Source: DAOUKH01 sp964291475
GTDB lineage: Bacteria > Chloroflexota > Dehalococcoidia > SHYB01
NCBI GenBank assembly: GCA_964291475.2
Contig: OZ220083.1
Span: 496,001 to 560,000, forward strand
Direction of reading: 5' to 3'
DNA: 64,000 bases
The translations under genes and the position numbers were made by a program. The notes under the pieces are model-generated. The model was given only the letters and a program-made list of their open reading frames with translations. It did no database searches and was not told the origin of the DNA. This document shows, in pieces, positions 52,691 through 60,977 of this stretch. How positions within the stretch are numbered: position 1 is the stretch's first letter; every line of letters begins with the position of its first letter.

Positions 52691-53488
52691 ATGTCCACCA
52701 TCGGTGACGTCGAACGTGCACTCGCCAACCTCTACGAATACCGCTGGCTCATCGGCGGTCTCACCATCGTCTTTATCGCCGCCGTCTTCGCCTACGGCTA
52801 TTGGCGCGGCTGGCACAAGTTCATCTTGCGCCACCGCGTGGCCTTCGGCATCGCCTCGGTCCCGGTCCTGGCCCTCACCCTCTGGCTTGGCTGGTCGCTC
52901 GGATCGCCCCTCTTCACCAACGTCACCGTCGAGGAAGAGTTCCCCTTCGCCGTCAACGCCGTGCTGCCCGAGGGCATGGAGCGGGCCGACGTCGAAGGCG
53001 TCATGGCCGGCATGGCCATGGTCGACGACACCGTCATGCGGGAGGCGCTCCCCGAAGCATCGGCCATGGATCTCAGTTCGATGCTCGCCTCCGGCGACGT
53101 GATGGGTGCAATGAAAGCCGCTACCGAGGAGGGCGAAGTCCAAAGGGTGAAGCTGGGAGAATTCAAAGACGCCGACAGCTTCCACCGCGGCAGCGGTCAA
53201 GCCATCATCTACACCGCGCCCGGCGGCGGCCACCTGCTCCGCCTGGAGAACTTCTCGGTCACCAATGGGCCTGCCCTCCACGTCATCTTGTCCTCCCACG
53301 CCGACCCCGAGAGGGCGGACGACGTCAAGCAGGACCCCTACCTCGACCTCGGCAGACTCAAGGGCAACCGAGGAAACCAGAACTACACCATCCCGGCGGC
53401 CATCGACGTGTCGTCCTTCAACAGCGTCGTCATCTACTGCAAGCCCTTCTCCGTCGTCTTCAGCACCGCCTCGCTCCAAGGAGTCTGA
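52691..53488 (+). CDS. Membrane protein with C-terminal DM13 domain
   Basis: 265 aa. Starts after GGAGG. Two membrane spans lie near the N-terminus (WLIGGLTIVFIAAVFAYGYW and VAFGIASVPVLALTLWLGWSLG). The soluble half contains SGQAIIYTAPGGGHLLRLENFSVTNGPALHVILS and GNRGNQNYTIPAAIDVSSFNSVVIYCKPFSVVFSTASL, the DM13 domain with its late Cys. DM13 is proposed to carry electrons in membrane redox. Role here unknown. Stand-alone gene. Confidence 0.83.
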   Translation: MSTIGDVERALANLYEYRWLIGGLTIVFIAAVFAYGYWRGWHKFILRHRVAFGIASVPVLALTLWLGWSLGSPLFTNVTVEEEFPFAVNAVLPEGMERADVEGVMAGMAMVDDTVMREALPEASAMDLSSMLASGDVMGAMKAATEEGEVQRVKLGEFKDADSFHRGSGQAIIYTAPGGGHLLRLENFSVTNGPALHVILSSHADPERADDVKQDPYLDLGRLKGNRGNQNYTIPAAIDVSSFNSVVIYCKPFSVVFSTASLQGV

Positions 53489-53573
53489 CCCGCCCGCGCC
53501 GCGCCGGCGGGCAGCCTTCCGCACGGTGTCGTACAATAGCGCCCGCATTTCTCGGAGCAGGGGCCGCGACGCT

Positions 53574-53987
53574 ATGGACTTGAAGAAGCTGCATCACATC
53601 GCCCTGGCGGTGCACGACATCGACGAAGCCCTCGGCGACTACGCCGACGTGCTGGGGTTGCCCCGCACCGAGGTCGTCTTTGTGGAGTCGCAGCAGGTGA
53701 AGGCCACCCTCATTCCCGTCGGCGACGCCGAGATCGAGCTCATCGAGCCGACCGACCCCGAGGGCGGCGTGGCCAAGTTCCTCGAGCGCCGCGGCGAGTC
53801 GCTGCACCACATCTGCTTCGAGGTCCACGACGTCGACGCCGAGCTCGCCGACCTGGACCGCAGGGGCGTCCGGCTCATCGACAAGACCTCGCGCCCGGGG
53901 CTCGCCGGCATGGTCGGCTTTCTGCACCCCAAGGCCACGAGGGGCGCGCTGACCGAGCTCTGCACGCCGGTCGAGGAGGGCGAATAG
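53574..53987 (+). CDS. mce: Methylmalonyl-CoA epimerase
   Basis: 137-aa VOC-fold epimerase that interconverts (R)- and (S)-methylmalonyl-CoA. The metal ligands are His in KLHHIALAVHDI, His in SLHHICFEVHDVDAEL and Glu in ALTELCTP. The length and EIELIEPTDPEGGVAKFLERRGES segment are typical. The next gene is the B12-binding small subunit of methylmalonyl-CoA mutase, so the pair supports propionyl-CoA to succinyl-CoA conversion. Confidence 0.93.
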   Translation: MDLKKLHHIALAVHDIDEALGDYADVLGLPRTEVVFVESQQVKATLIPVGDAEIELIEPTDPEGGVAKFLERRGESLHHICFEVHDVDAELADLDRRGVRLIDKTSRPGLAGMVGFLHPKATRGALTELCTPVEEGE

Positions 53988-54020
53988 GCGTCGGCGGGGG
54001 CGGACGCCGGAGGTGAGACG

Positions 54021-54440
54021 ATGGTGAGCGCGCCGAAGGATACGATTCGCGTGCTGGTGGCAAAGCCGGGCCTCGACGGCCACGACCGCGGCGCAAAGGT
54101 GATCGCCCGCGCCCTCCGCGACGCCGGCATGGAGGTCATCTACACCGGTATCCGGCAGACCCCGGAGATGATCGTCGAGGCGGCGGTCCAGGAAGACGTC
54201 GACGTCGTCGGCCTCAGCATCCTCTCGGGCGCGCACCTCGAACTCTTCCCCCTCATCGTCGATGGGCTGAAGGCGCAGGGCAAGGACGACGCCCTGATCG
54301 TCGCCGGCGGCATCATCCCCGAGGACGACTACGACCGCCTCCGCCAGATGGGCGTCACCGGCATCTTCGGTCCCGGCAGCCCCACCCACGAGATCGCCGA
54401 TTTCATCAAGCAGGCGATCGCCGAGCGCGGCTCGCCTTAA
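54021..54440 (+). CDS. Methylmalonyl-CoA mutase, cobalamin-binding subunit
   Basis: 139-aa B12-binding domain. The lower-ligand motif is KPGLDGHDRGAKVIARALRDAGMEVIYTG (DxHxxG, His22). The SxL and GG motifs follow: LSILSGAHLELFP and LIVAGGIIPEDDYDRLRQMGV. The large catalytic subunit is not in the window, so the mutase is a two-subunit type encoded elsewhere in part. Follows mce closely. Confidence 0.92.
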   Translation: MVSAPKDTIRVLVAKPGLDGHDRGAKVIARALRDAGMEVIYTGIRQTPEMIVEAAVQEDVDVVGLSILSGAHLELFPLIVDGLKAQGKDDALIVAGGIIPEDDYDRLRQMGVTGIFGPGSPTHEIADFIKQAIAERGSP

Positions 54441-54530
54441 ACCTCTCTCCCCCTGGGAGAGGCACCCCTTAAGCCTCCCTCCCTCTGTGAGAGACTGAGA
54501 GAGGGCCGCCCGCCACGGGCGGCTACCGCG
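54438..54530. repeat. Dispersed repeat before the LLM gene
   Basis: CTCTCCCCCTGGGAGAGG and the CTCCCTCTGTGAGAGACTGAGAGAGG modules, in reverse orientation to most other copies. Confidence 0.7.
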
Positions 54531-54538
54531 GAGGAGCC

Positions 54539-55486
54539 ATGCCCCAGGCCAAGGCAGTCAACTTCACCATGCCCGTCTTCCCCTACGACCGCTGGAGCGG
54601 CATCGAGCCGCTGGCGCGGTCGGTGAAGGCCGCGGAGGAGCTCGGCTTCTGGGGCGTCCGGCTGCCCGAGCACATCATCATGCCGGTGCGCCCCGACGCC
54701 CCTTCGGTGAGCACCGTCTGGTACGACAACTTCGTGCTCGGCGCGCACCTCGCGACGCTGACGGAACGGATCAGGATCGTGTTCAGCGTCATGGTGACCC
54801 CCTACCGTCCGCCGGTGCAGACGGCGAAGCTGATCGCGACGCTCGACCAGGTCTCCAAGGGCCGCCTGATCGTGGGGACGGGCGTCGGTTGGATGCGCGG
54901 CGAGTTCCGCGTCCTCGGCCTGACCCACGCCGAGCGCGGCGCGGTGACTGACGACTATCTGGCGGCGATGCGCGAGCTCTGGACGAGCGACGCGCCGTCG
55001 TTCGAGGGCAAGTACACCCGCTTCGGCAGCATCGCCTTCGAGCCGAAGTGTTACCAGCAGCCTCACGTCCCGCTCTGGATCGGCGGCAGCGGCCCGGCCG
55101 CGGAGCGCCGCGTCGCCGAGTTCGGCGACGGCTGGATCCCCATGGTCGGCGAGCTGCCGGGCCTGACGGACGACGTCGCCCGCATCAAGGCGGCGGTAAC
55201 CGCCCGCGGCCGCGACGCCGACGCCCTCGACTTCGCCTACGAGGTCTTCTTCGGCGAGCCGGACCCCCTCTCCCTCGTCGCCCGGGCGCACGTCACCGGC
55301 AAGCAAGCCGGGGAACACCCCGCCGCGCCGGCCCCCGACGGCACCCCCGAGGCTGTCCGCGAGCTCGTCCACCGCTACGCCGAAGCCGGCTTCACCAACC
55401 TCGGCGTCAACTTCACCTGGACCAACCCCGACGACCACCTCCGCAACCTCCACGCCTTCGCCAACCAGGTCCTCGCCCGCCTGTAG
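54539..55486 (+). CDS. LLM-class flavin (F420-type) oxidoreductase
   Basis: 315-aa luciferase-like monooxygenase fold. Segments: GIEPLARSVKAAEELGFWGVRLPEHIIMP, RIRIVFSVMVTPYRPPVQTAKLIATLDQVSKGRLIVGTGVGWMRGEF, PLWIGGSGPAAERRVAEFGDGWIP and VRELVHRYAEAGFTNLGVNF. F420 use is suggested by similarity to actinobacterial/Chloroflexota members but FMN cannot be ruled out. Substrate unknown. Confidence 0.88.
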   Translation: MPQAKAVNFTMPVFPYDRWSGIEPLARSVKAAEELGFWGVRLPEHIIMPVRPDAPSVSTVWYDNFVLGAHLATLTERIRIVFSVMVTPYRPPVQTAKLIATLDQVSKGRLIVGTGVGWMRGEFRVLGLTHAERGAVTDDYLAAMRELWTSDAPSFEGKYTRFGSIAFEPKCYQQPHVPLWIGGSGPAAERRVAEFGDGWIPMVGELPGLTDDVARIKAAVTARGRDADALDFAYEVFFGEPDPLSLVARAHVTGKQAGEHPAAPAPDGTPEAVRELVHRYAEAGFTNLGVNFTWTNPDDHLRNLHAFANQVLARL

Positions 55487-55590
55487 GGGCGCCTCTTGTG
55501 GGCGCCCGTCCCCGATGAGGAGCGTGGCCCCCGGAGACTGCCCCTGGGCAACCACGAGGGTTGCCCGTGCGGGAGGCGCCGGAAATGACC
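55484..55590. repeat. Dispersed repeat after the LLM gene
   Basis: TAGGGGCGCC...GGCGCCC and GGGCAACCACGAGGGTTGCCC inverted pairs. Part of the 182-bp gap before the tRNA genes. Confidence 0.65.
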
Positions 55591-55615
55591 CGCCCCAACA
55601 GGTATTGACAACGGA

Positions 55616-55644
55616 TTGACCGGTTAGGGGGCGTGTGCTACGCT
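55616..55644 (+). promoter_or_regulatory. Promoter of the tRNA-Lys/tRNA-Leu pair
   Basis: TTGACC, 17-bp spacer and TACGCT with an extended TGC, 24 bp before tRNA-Lys. A second TTGACA lies 11 bp upstream. Confidence 0.5.
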
Positions 55645-55668
55645 CCGCGCTCCACCGGGTGGGTCCGG

Positions 55669-55744
55669 GGGCCGCTAGCTCAATTGGTAGAGCAACTGAC
55701 TCTTAATCAGTAGGTTACAGGTTCGAGTCCTGTGCGGCTCACCA
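55669..55744 (+). tRNA. tRNA-Lys (CTT)
   Basis: Acceptor arm GGGCCGC pairs with GCGGCTC with one G-T pair. D-arm AGCTCAATTGGTAGAGC, anticodon loop CTCTTAA (anticodon CTT), T-loop GGTTCGAGTCC. CCA is encoded at 55742-55744. Confidence 0.96.
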
Positions 55745-55778
55745 TCGCGGCAGGCTCGGACGCTGGGCCGGCCCCGAT

Positions 55779-55860
55779 GGGGAAGTGTCGGAATTGGCAG
55801 ACGAGCATGATTTAGGATCATGTGCCGAAAGGCGTAGGAGTTCGAGTCTCCTCTTCCCCA
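55779..55860 (+). tRNA. tRNA-Leu (TAG)
   Basis: Class II tRNA: acceptor GGGGAAG pairs with CTTCCCC, anticodon loop TTTAGGA (anticodon TAG), long variable arm TGCCGAAAGGCGT. CCA is not encoded, unlike the neighbouring tRNA-Lys. Confidence 0.96.
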
Positions 55861-55981
55861 CTTCTTGACTTCGACACGGCGAGCACGTTACGCGCGAACA
55901 TGATATAAGGTAAGCTGGGCCGGAGCGGGCTGCCGGATGTGGTCGCCCCAGATTAGGCAGGCCCAGGCGAGGAGGTCGGAA

Positions 55982-57052
55982 GTGGCCGACAACGAAGCCG
56001 CAGGCGCCGTCGAAGACGCCGCCCAACAAGCTGCGACCGGTTCCAACGGAGCGTCGTCCAACGGTCTGCTCCTCGACGTCCAGGACCTCAGGACCTATTT
56101 CTATACCCACGCCGGCGTGGTCAAGGCCGTCGATGGCGTGAACTGGAACCTGAAGGAAGGCGAGACGCTCGCCCTGGTAGGCGAAAGCGGCTCGGGCAAG
56201 AGCGTCAGCGCCCTCTCCGTGATGCGCCTGATTCCGGAGCCGCCGGGCAAGATCGTCAGCGGCAAGATCCTGTTTCAGGGCGACGACATGGTGCAGATGT
56301 CGCCGGACCGGATCCGGAATATCCGGGGCAACAAGATCTCGATGGTCTTCCAGGAGCCGATGACCTCGCTGAACCCGGTGCTGACCATCAGCCGGCAGCT
56401 CACCGAGACGCTGGAGCTGCACCTCGACCTGGACAAGAAGGCGGCCAAGGACCGGGCGATCGAGCTGCTCGACATCGTCGGCATTCCCGACGCGGGCCGC
56501 CGGGTCGACGACTACCCGCACCAGTTCAGCGGCGGGATGCGGCAGCGCGTGATGATCGCGATGGCGCTGTCGTGCGATCCGAAGCTGATCATCGCCGACG
56601 AGCCCACGACGGCGCTCGACGTGACGATTCAGGCGCAGGTGCTGGAGGTGATCAACGAGCTCGCGCAGCAGTTCAACACCTCGATCATGATCATCACCCA
56701 CAACCTGGGCGTCGTGGCCCGCCACGCCGACCGGGTGAACGTGATGTACGCGGGCCACATCGTCGAGACCTCCACGGCGGAGAAGGTCTACGGCGACCCG
56801 CACCATCCGTACACGGAAGGCTTGCTGCAGTCGGTGCCGCGCCTTGATGAGACGGTCCGGCAGCGGCTGGTGCCGATCGAAGGGCAGCCGCCCGACCTTT
56901 CGAACCTCCCCGCGGGGTGCCCGTTCGCTCCGCGCTGCCGCTATGCGTTCGACCGTTGCCAGGAAGAGAACCCGCCTTTGTTCCCCGTGGCCGATGACCA
57001 CTGGACCGCCTGCTGGTACGACATGGAGGAAGGAAAGCCGAGGGCCGTATGA
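55982..57052 (+). CDS. Oligopeptide ABC transporter ATP-binding protein (DppD/OppD-like)
   Basis: 356 aa from GTG 55982, preceded by GGAGG. Walker A GESGSGKS, Q-loop VFQEPMTSLNP, signature FSGGMRQRVMIAMALS, Walker B LIIADEPTTALD, switch His ITHNLG. The C-terminal oligopeptide domain has the Cys-rich GCPFAPRCRYAFDRCQEENPP that marks Opp/Dpp ATPases. An extra 25-residue acidic N-terminus precedes the fold. The stop overlaps the next ATG (ATGA). Confidence 0.93.
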   Translation: MADNEAAGAVEDAAQQAATGSNGASSNGLLLDVQDLRTYFYTHAGVVKAVDGVNWNLKEGETLALVGESGSGKSVSALSVMRLIPEPPGKIVSGKILFQGDDMVQMSPDRIRNIRGNKISMVFQEPMTSLNPVLTISRQLTETLELHLDLDKKAAKDRAIELLDIVGIPDAGRRVDDYPHQFSGGMRQRVMIAMALSCDPKLIIADEPTTALDVTIQAQVLEVINELAQQFNTSIMIITHNLGVVARHADRVNVMYAGHIVETSTAEKVYGDPHHPYTEGLLQSVPRLDETVRQRLVPIEGQPPDLSNLPAGCPFAPRCRYAFDRCQEENPPLFPVADDHWTACWYDMEEGKPRAV

Positions 57053-58095
57053 CGCAGGAAGCCGCTACCGAAGAAGTCACGCAAGACACCGCCGCAAACG
57101 GCGAGCGCTCGACCGACACCGGCGAGGTGCTGCTTGAGGTGCGCAACCTCAAGATGTACTTCCCGGTGACGCAGGGGATCGTCTTCCAGCGGAAGATCGC
57201 CGACATCAAGGCCGTCGACGACGTCAGCTTCCATATCAACCGGGGCGAGACGCTGGGCCTGGTGGGCGAGAGCGGCTGCGGCAAGACGACGACGGGCCGG
57301 GCCATTCTCCAGCTCTACGAACCCACCGACGGCTCGGTGGTCTACGAGGGGCGCGACCTCACCGCGCTGCGTCCGGCCGAGATGCGGCCGATGCGGCAGC
57401 GGATGCAGATCATCTTCCAGGACCCGTACGGGTCTCTGAACCCCCGCATGACGGCGGGCGGCATCATCGGCGAGCCGCTGGTGATCCACAACCTAGCGGA
57501 GACGAAGGAAGAGCGCGACGCGCGGGTCGAAGAGTTGCTCACGACGGTGGGGCTGAACCCGCATATGAAAGACCGCTACCCGCACGAGTTCTCGGGCGGG
57601 CAGCGGCAGCGCATCGGCGTCGCCCGGGCTCTCGCCGTCCAGCCCGACCTGATCGTCTGCGACGAGCCGGTTTCGGCGCTCGACGTGTCGATTCAGGCGC
57701 AGATCATCAACCTGCTGGAAGAGCTTCAGTCGCAGTTCGGCCTGACCTACCTGTTCATCGCCCACGACCTCGCCGTCGTCCGGCACATCAGCGACCGGGT
57801 CGCGGTGATGTACCTGGGCAAGGTCATGGAGCTGGCCGACCGGAACGAGTTGTACGAGAACCCGCTGCACCCGTACACGAAGGCGCTGCTCTCCGCGGTC
57901 CCCGTCCCCGACCCGGTGGTGGAGGCGAAGCGGGAGCGCATCGTGCTCGAAGGCGACGTGCCGAGCCCGCTGAATCCACCGAGCGGCTGCGTGTTCCACA
58001 CGCGCTGCCCGATCGCCATCGACGTCTGCAAGGCGGAGATACCGGAGTGGCGGGAGATGGGCAAGGACCACTTCGTGGCCTGCCACCGCGTGTAG
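57049..58095 (+). CDS. Oligopeptide ABC transporter ATP-binding protein (OppF-like)
   Basis: 348 aa; partner of the previous ATPase. Walker A GESGCGKTTTGRAILQL, Q-loop IFQDPYGSLNPRM, signature FSGGQRQRIGVARALAV, Walker B LIVCDEPVSALD, switch His IAHDLAVV. The C-terminal Cys-rich tail is CVFHTRCPIAIDVCKAEIPEW. No permease genes are adjacent, so membrane and binding subunits (for example the lipoprotein at 31843) must lie elsewhere. Followed by a terminator. Confidence 0.93.
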   Translation: MTQEAATEEVTQDTAANGERSTDTGEVLLEVRNLKMYFPVTQGIVFQRKIADIKAVDDVSFHINRGETLGLVGESGCGKTTTGRAILQLYEPTDGSVVYEGRDLTALRPAEMRPMRQRMQIIFQDPYGSLNPRMTAGGIIGEPLVIHNLAETKEERDARVEELLTTVGLNPHMKDRYPHEFSGGQRQRIGVARALAVQPDLIVCDEPVSALDVSIQAQIINLLEELQSQFGLTYLFIAHDLAVVRHISDRVAVMYLGKVMELADRNELYENPLHPYTKALLSAVPVPDPVVEAKRERIVLEGDVPSPLNPPSGCVFHTRCPIAIDVCKAEIPEWREMGKDHFVACHRV

Positions 58096-58120
58096 TCATT
58101 CGACGTTCGATTGTACGCAA

Positions 58121-58150
58121 GGGCGCCCCGGTCGGGGCGCTCTTCTTTTT
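58121..58150 (+). terminator. Rho-independent terminator of the oppD-oppF operon
   Basis: 10-bp stem GGGCGCCCCG/CGGGGCGCTC (one G-T pair) with a short loop, then TTCTTTTT. Confidence 0.85.
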
Positions 58151-58395
58151 GGGGAGGGGGGAGCCACCGCGCCCCGCCCCCGGCCCTCTCTCAGTCTCTC
58201 CCAGAGGGAGAGAGGCTTTAACGTGATGCTCCAGCGGGGAGAGGCGGGAGGGGAGGGCGATTCGTGAATCGCCCCTACAGAGGAGGGATGCGGACGTCGA
58301 TGACCGGTGGCGGTTGTGAGGGGGCCCCCTCATCTCAATCTTCTCCCGGGGGGAGAAGAGGTAAGACCCCGGCCCCACCCCGGCCCTCTCTCATT
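58150..58395. repeat. Dispersed repeat cluster before purF
   Basis: The 396-bp gap between oppF and purF contains CTCTCCCAGAGGGAGAGAGG near 58195, GGCGATTCGTGAATCGCC near 58257, and the CTCATCTCAATCTTCTCCC/GGGGAGAAGAGG module near 58328-58362. The purF promoter follows. Confidence 0.8.
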
Positions 58396-58398
58396 GGG

Positions 58399-58426
58399 TT
58401 GACAGTTGGGTGGGTTGTGACATACT
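58399..58426 (+). promoter_or_regulatory. Promoter of the purF-purM-purH operon
   Basis: TTGACA, 16-bp spacer, CATACT. About 66 bp before the purF GTG. No purine riboswitch is evident in the short leader. Confidence 0.65.
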
Positions 58427-58491
58427 GAGACTCCGTTCCTGGTGGCTTCGATTCCTGCCCGTACGCTTGCCGTGGCGCAGTTAAGGAACAC

Positions 58492-59904
58492 GTGCTCGAA
58501 GGCCTAAAGGAGAGTTGCGGCGTCTTTGGCGTCTACGCCCCCGGCGAAGACGTATCCCGCATCACCTTCTTCGGGATCTACGCTCTCCAGCACCGAGGTC
58601 AGGAGAGCGCGGGCATCGCGACCGGCGACGGCACCCGCCTTCATCTGCATACCAGCATGGGGCTGGTGAACCAGGCCTTCGACGAACACGACCTGGAACG
58701 GCTCACCGGCCACCTTGCCATCGGCCACACCCGTTACTCGACGACGGGATCGAGCCGGGCGCACAACGCGCAGCCGTTGCTGGTGAAGGGGCCTTGGGGA
58801 CCGCTGGCCCTGGCGCACAACGGCAACGTGGTCAACGCCCTCGAGCTGCGGCGCGGCCTCGAAAAGGAAGGCGTCGTCTTCCACACGGCGACCGACTCCG
58901 AGGTCATCGCGTGGCTGATCGCGACGGCCCCCGGGAACGATTGGCAGGAGCGCGTGCGGTACGCGATGGGACGGCTTCGCGGGGCGTACAGCCTCACCAT
59001 CGCCACGGAGGACGCGCTGATCGCGTGCCGCGACCCGCTGGGCGTCCGGCCCCTCTGTTTCGGGCGCTACAACGACGGCTGGGTCGTCGCGTCTGAGACG
59101 TGCGCACTCGACCACCTGGGGGCCAAGCTCGAACGTGAGATGCATCCCGGCGAGGCGCTGGTCATCGACGAGAACGGGCTCCACCTCTGGCAGGCGGCGC
59201 CGAGCAAGAAGCGCGCCTCGTGCGTGTTCGAGAACATCTACTTCTCCCGGCCGGACAGCATGGCCGGCGACGCGCTGATCTACCAGCAGCGCGAGGCGAT
59301 GGGCGCGCAGCTTGCCAGGGAGCACCCCGTCGAGGCCGACCTGGTGACGGGCGTCCCCGACTCGGCCACCGCCGCCGGCCTCGGCTACGCCCGTGAGTCG
59401 GGCATTCCCTACAGCGACATCCTGGTCAAGAACCGGTACGTGGGACGGACGTTCATCCAGCCCGACCAAGGGCTGCGCGACCGCGGCGTCGCGCTCAAGT
59501 TCAACCCCCTGCCCGAGGTCGTGCGCGGCAAGCGTGTCGTGCTCGTCGATGACAGCATCGTGCGCGGCACGACGACGCCCCACGTGGTGAACCTCGTCCG
59601 GCGCTCCGGGGCCGCCGAGGTGCACGTCCGGGTCTGCGCTCCGCCGATCCGCTGGCCGTGCCACTTCGGCGTGGACATGGCGACCCGTGGCGAGCTGATC
59701 GCGGCGAAGACCTCGGTCGAGCAGATACGCCGGATCATCGGCGCCGACTCGCTGGGCTACCTCAGCGTCGAGGGGCTTTCCAAGGTCGTTGAGGGCGAGG
59801 GCGCGACGAACAACGGGTCGCGCTTCTGCAAGGCCTGCTTCACCGGCCGGTATCCGATTCCGGTGCAACTCGAGCTCGACAAGTTCGCGCTGGAAACGGT
59901 GTAG
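58492..59904 (+). CDS. purF: Amidophosphoribosyltransferase
   Basis: Transfers the amide of glutamine to PRPP, the first step of purine synthesis. 470 aa from GTG 58492. The nucleophile Cys9 follows an 8-residue propeptide (MLEGLKES-CGVFG) that is cleaved in this family. Glutaminase motifs GHTRYSTTGSS and HNGNVVNA; PRTase motif VVLVDDSIVRGTTTPHVVNL. Cys in CVFENIYFSRPDS and the late CKACFTGRYP fit the Fe-S containing Bacillus-type enzyme. First of three purine genes. Confidence 0.95.
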   Translation: MLEGLKESCGVFGVYAPGEDVSRITFFGIYALQHRGQESAGIATGDGTRLHLHTSMGLVNQAFDEHDLERLTGHLAIGHTRYSTTGSSRAHNAQPLLVKGPWGPLALAHNGNVVNALELRRGLEKEGVVFHTATDSEVIAWLIATAPGNDWQERVRYAMGRLRGAYSLTIATEDALIACRDPLGVRPLCFGRYNDGWVVASETCALDHLGAKLEREMHPGEALVIDENGLHLWQAAPSKKRASCVFENIYFSRPDSMAGDALIYQQREAMGAQLAREHPVEADLVTGVPDSATAAGLGYARESGIPYSDILVKNRYVGRTFIQPDQGLRDRGVALKFNPLPEVVRGKRVVLVDDSIVRGTTTPHVVNLVRRSGAAEVHVRVCAPPIRWPCHFGVDMATRGELIAAKTSVEQIRRIIGADSLGYLSVEGLSKVVEGEGATNNGSRFCKACFTGRYPIPVQLELDKFALETV

Positions 59905-59910
59905 CGGGCA

Positions 59911-60951
59911 ATGGCGAAGGGGTCCGGGAGCGGCGCGGGCGCGCTGACCTACGCCGACGCCGGTGTCGACATCGACGCCGGGGAGCGGGCCGCCGCACTC
60001 ATCAAGCCACTCGCGGCCTCGACGCGCCGGCCCGAGGTGGTCGGCGGCGTCGGGTTCTTCGGCGGCCTCTTCCAGCTCGGGGGCTACGCCAACCCCGTCC
60101 TCGTCTCCAGCACCGACTCCGTGGGGACGAAGGTGCTGCTTGCCATTCAGATGGGGCGGTTCGACACCATTGGCGTCGACCTGGTCAACCACTGCGTGAA
60201 CGACATCTTCGTGGGCGGCGCGGAGCCGCTCTTCTTTCTCGACTACATCGGCACCGGCACGCTCGACCCCGAGCAGGTCGAGCGCGTGGTCATGGGCGTC
60301 GCCTCGGCGTGCCGCGACAACAACTGCGCCCTCGTCGGCGGCGAGACGGCCGAGCTTCCCGGGATCTACAAGCGCGGCGACTTCGACTTGGTCGGCTTCA
60401 TCGTCGGGGCCGTTGAGCGGGACGGAGTCATTGACGGCAGCGCCATTCAACCCGGCGACGCGATTCTGGGGCTGCCGTCCAGCGGTCTGCACACCAACGG
60501 CTACACGCTGGCGCGCCGCGCCCTGGGGACCGACGACGACCCAGCGCGGCTCGACGAGCGCCACGACGCGCTCGGCGGCACGCTGGGCGAGGCGCTCCTC
60601 GAACCGCACCGCTCCTACCTGAAGCCGTTGCAGCCCGCGTTGGAGTGGATTCGGGGCATGGCGCACATCACCGGCGGGGGCCTGCCTGGCAACGTGCCGC
60701 GCGTCCTGCCCGATGGAGTCGCCGCGCGGTTCGACCGGTCGGCGTGGGAGGTCCCCGATATCTTCCGCATGATTCAGCGGGCGGGCGGCGTCGCCGACGA
60801 GGAGATGTGGCGCGCCTTCAACATGGGGATCGGGATGACGGTCTTCACCGCGCCGGAGCACGCGAGCGCGGTGATGGAACACGCGCCGGAGGCGGTCCCC
60901 ATCGGTGAAGTCGTCGGGCAGCGCGGCGGCGAGCGCGTATTGCTGGACTAG
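59911..60951 (+). CDS. purM: Phosphoribosylformylglycinamidine cyclo-ligase
   Basis: AIR synthetase, 346 aa. Starts TYADAGVDIDAGERAAALIKPL, then VGFFGGLFQLGGYANPVLVSSTDSVGTKVLLA (family signature GTK), LVNHCVNDIFVGGAEPLFFLDYIGTG and GGGLPGNVPRVLP. C-terminal region MGIGMTVFTAPEHA normal. ATG 6 bp after the purF stop. Confidence 0.95.
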   Translation: MAKGSGSGAGALTYADAGVDIDAGERAAALIKPLAASTRRPEVVGGVGFFGGLFQLGGYANPVLVSSTDSVGTKVLLAIQMGRFDTIGVDLVNHCVNDIFVGGAEPLFFLDYIGTGTLDPEQVERVVMGVASACRDNNCALVGGETAELPGIYKRGDFDLVGFIVGAVERDGVIDGSAIQPGDAILGLPSSGLHTNGYTLARRALGTDDDPARLDERHDALGGTLGEALLEPHRSYLKPLQPALEWIRGMAHITGGGLPGNVPRVLPDGVAARFDRSAWEVPDIFRMIQRAGGVADEEMWRAFNMGIGMTVFTAPEHASAVMEHAPEAVPIGEVVGQRGGERVLLD

Positions 60952-60977
60952 GGAGTTTTCAGAATCAGGAGCGTGGC

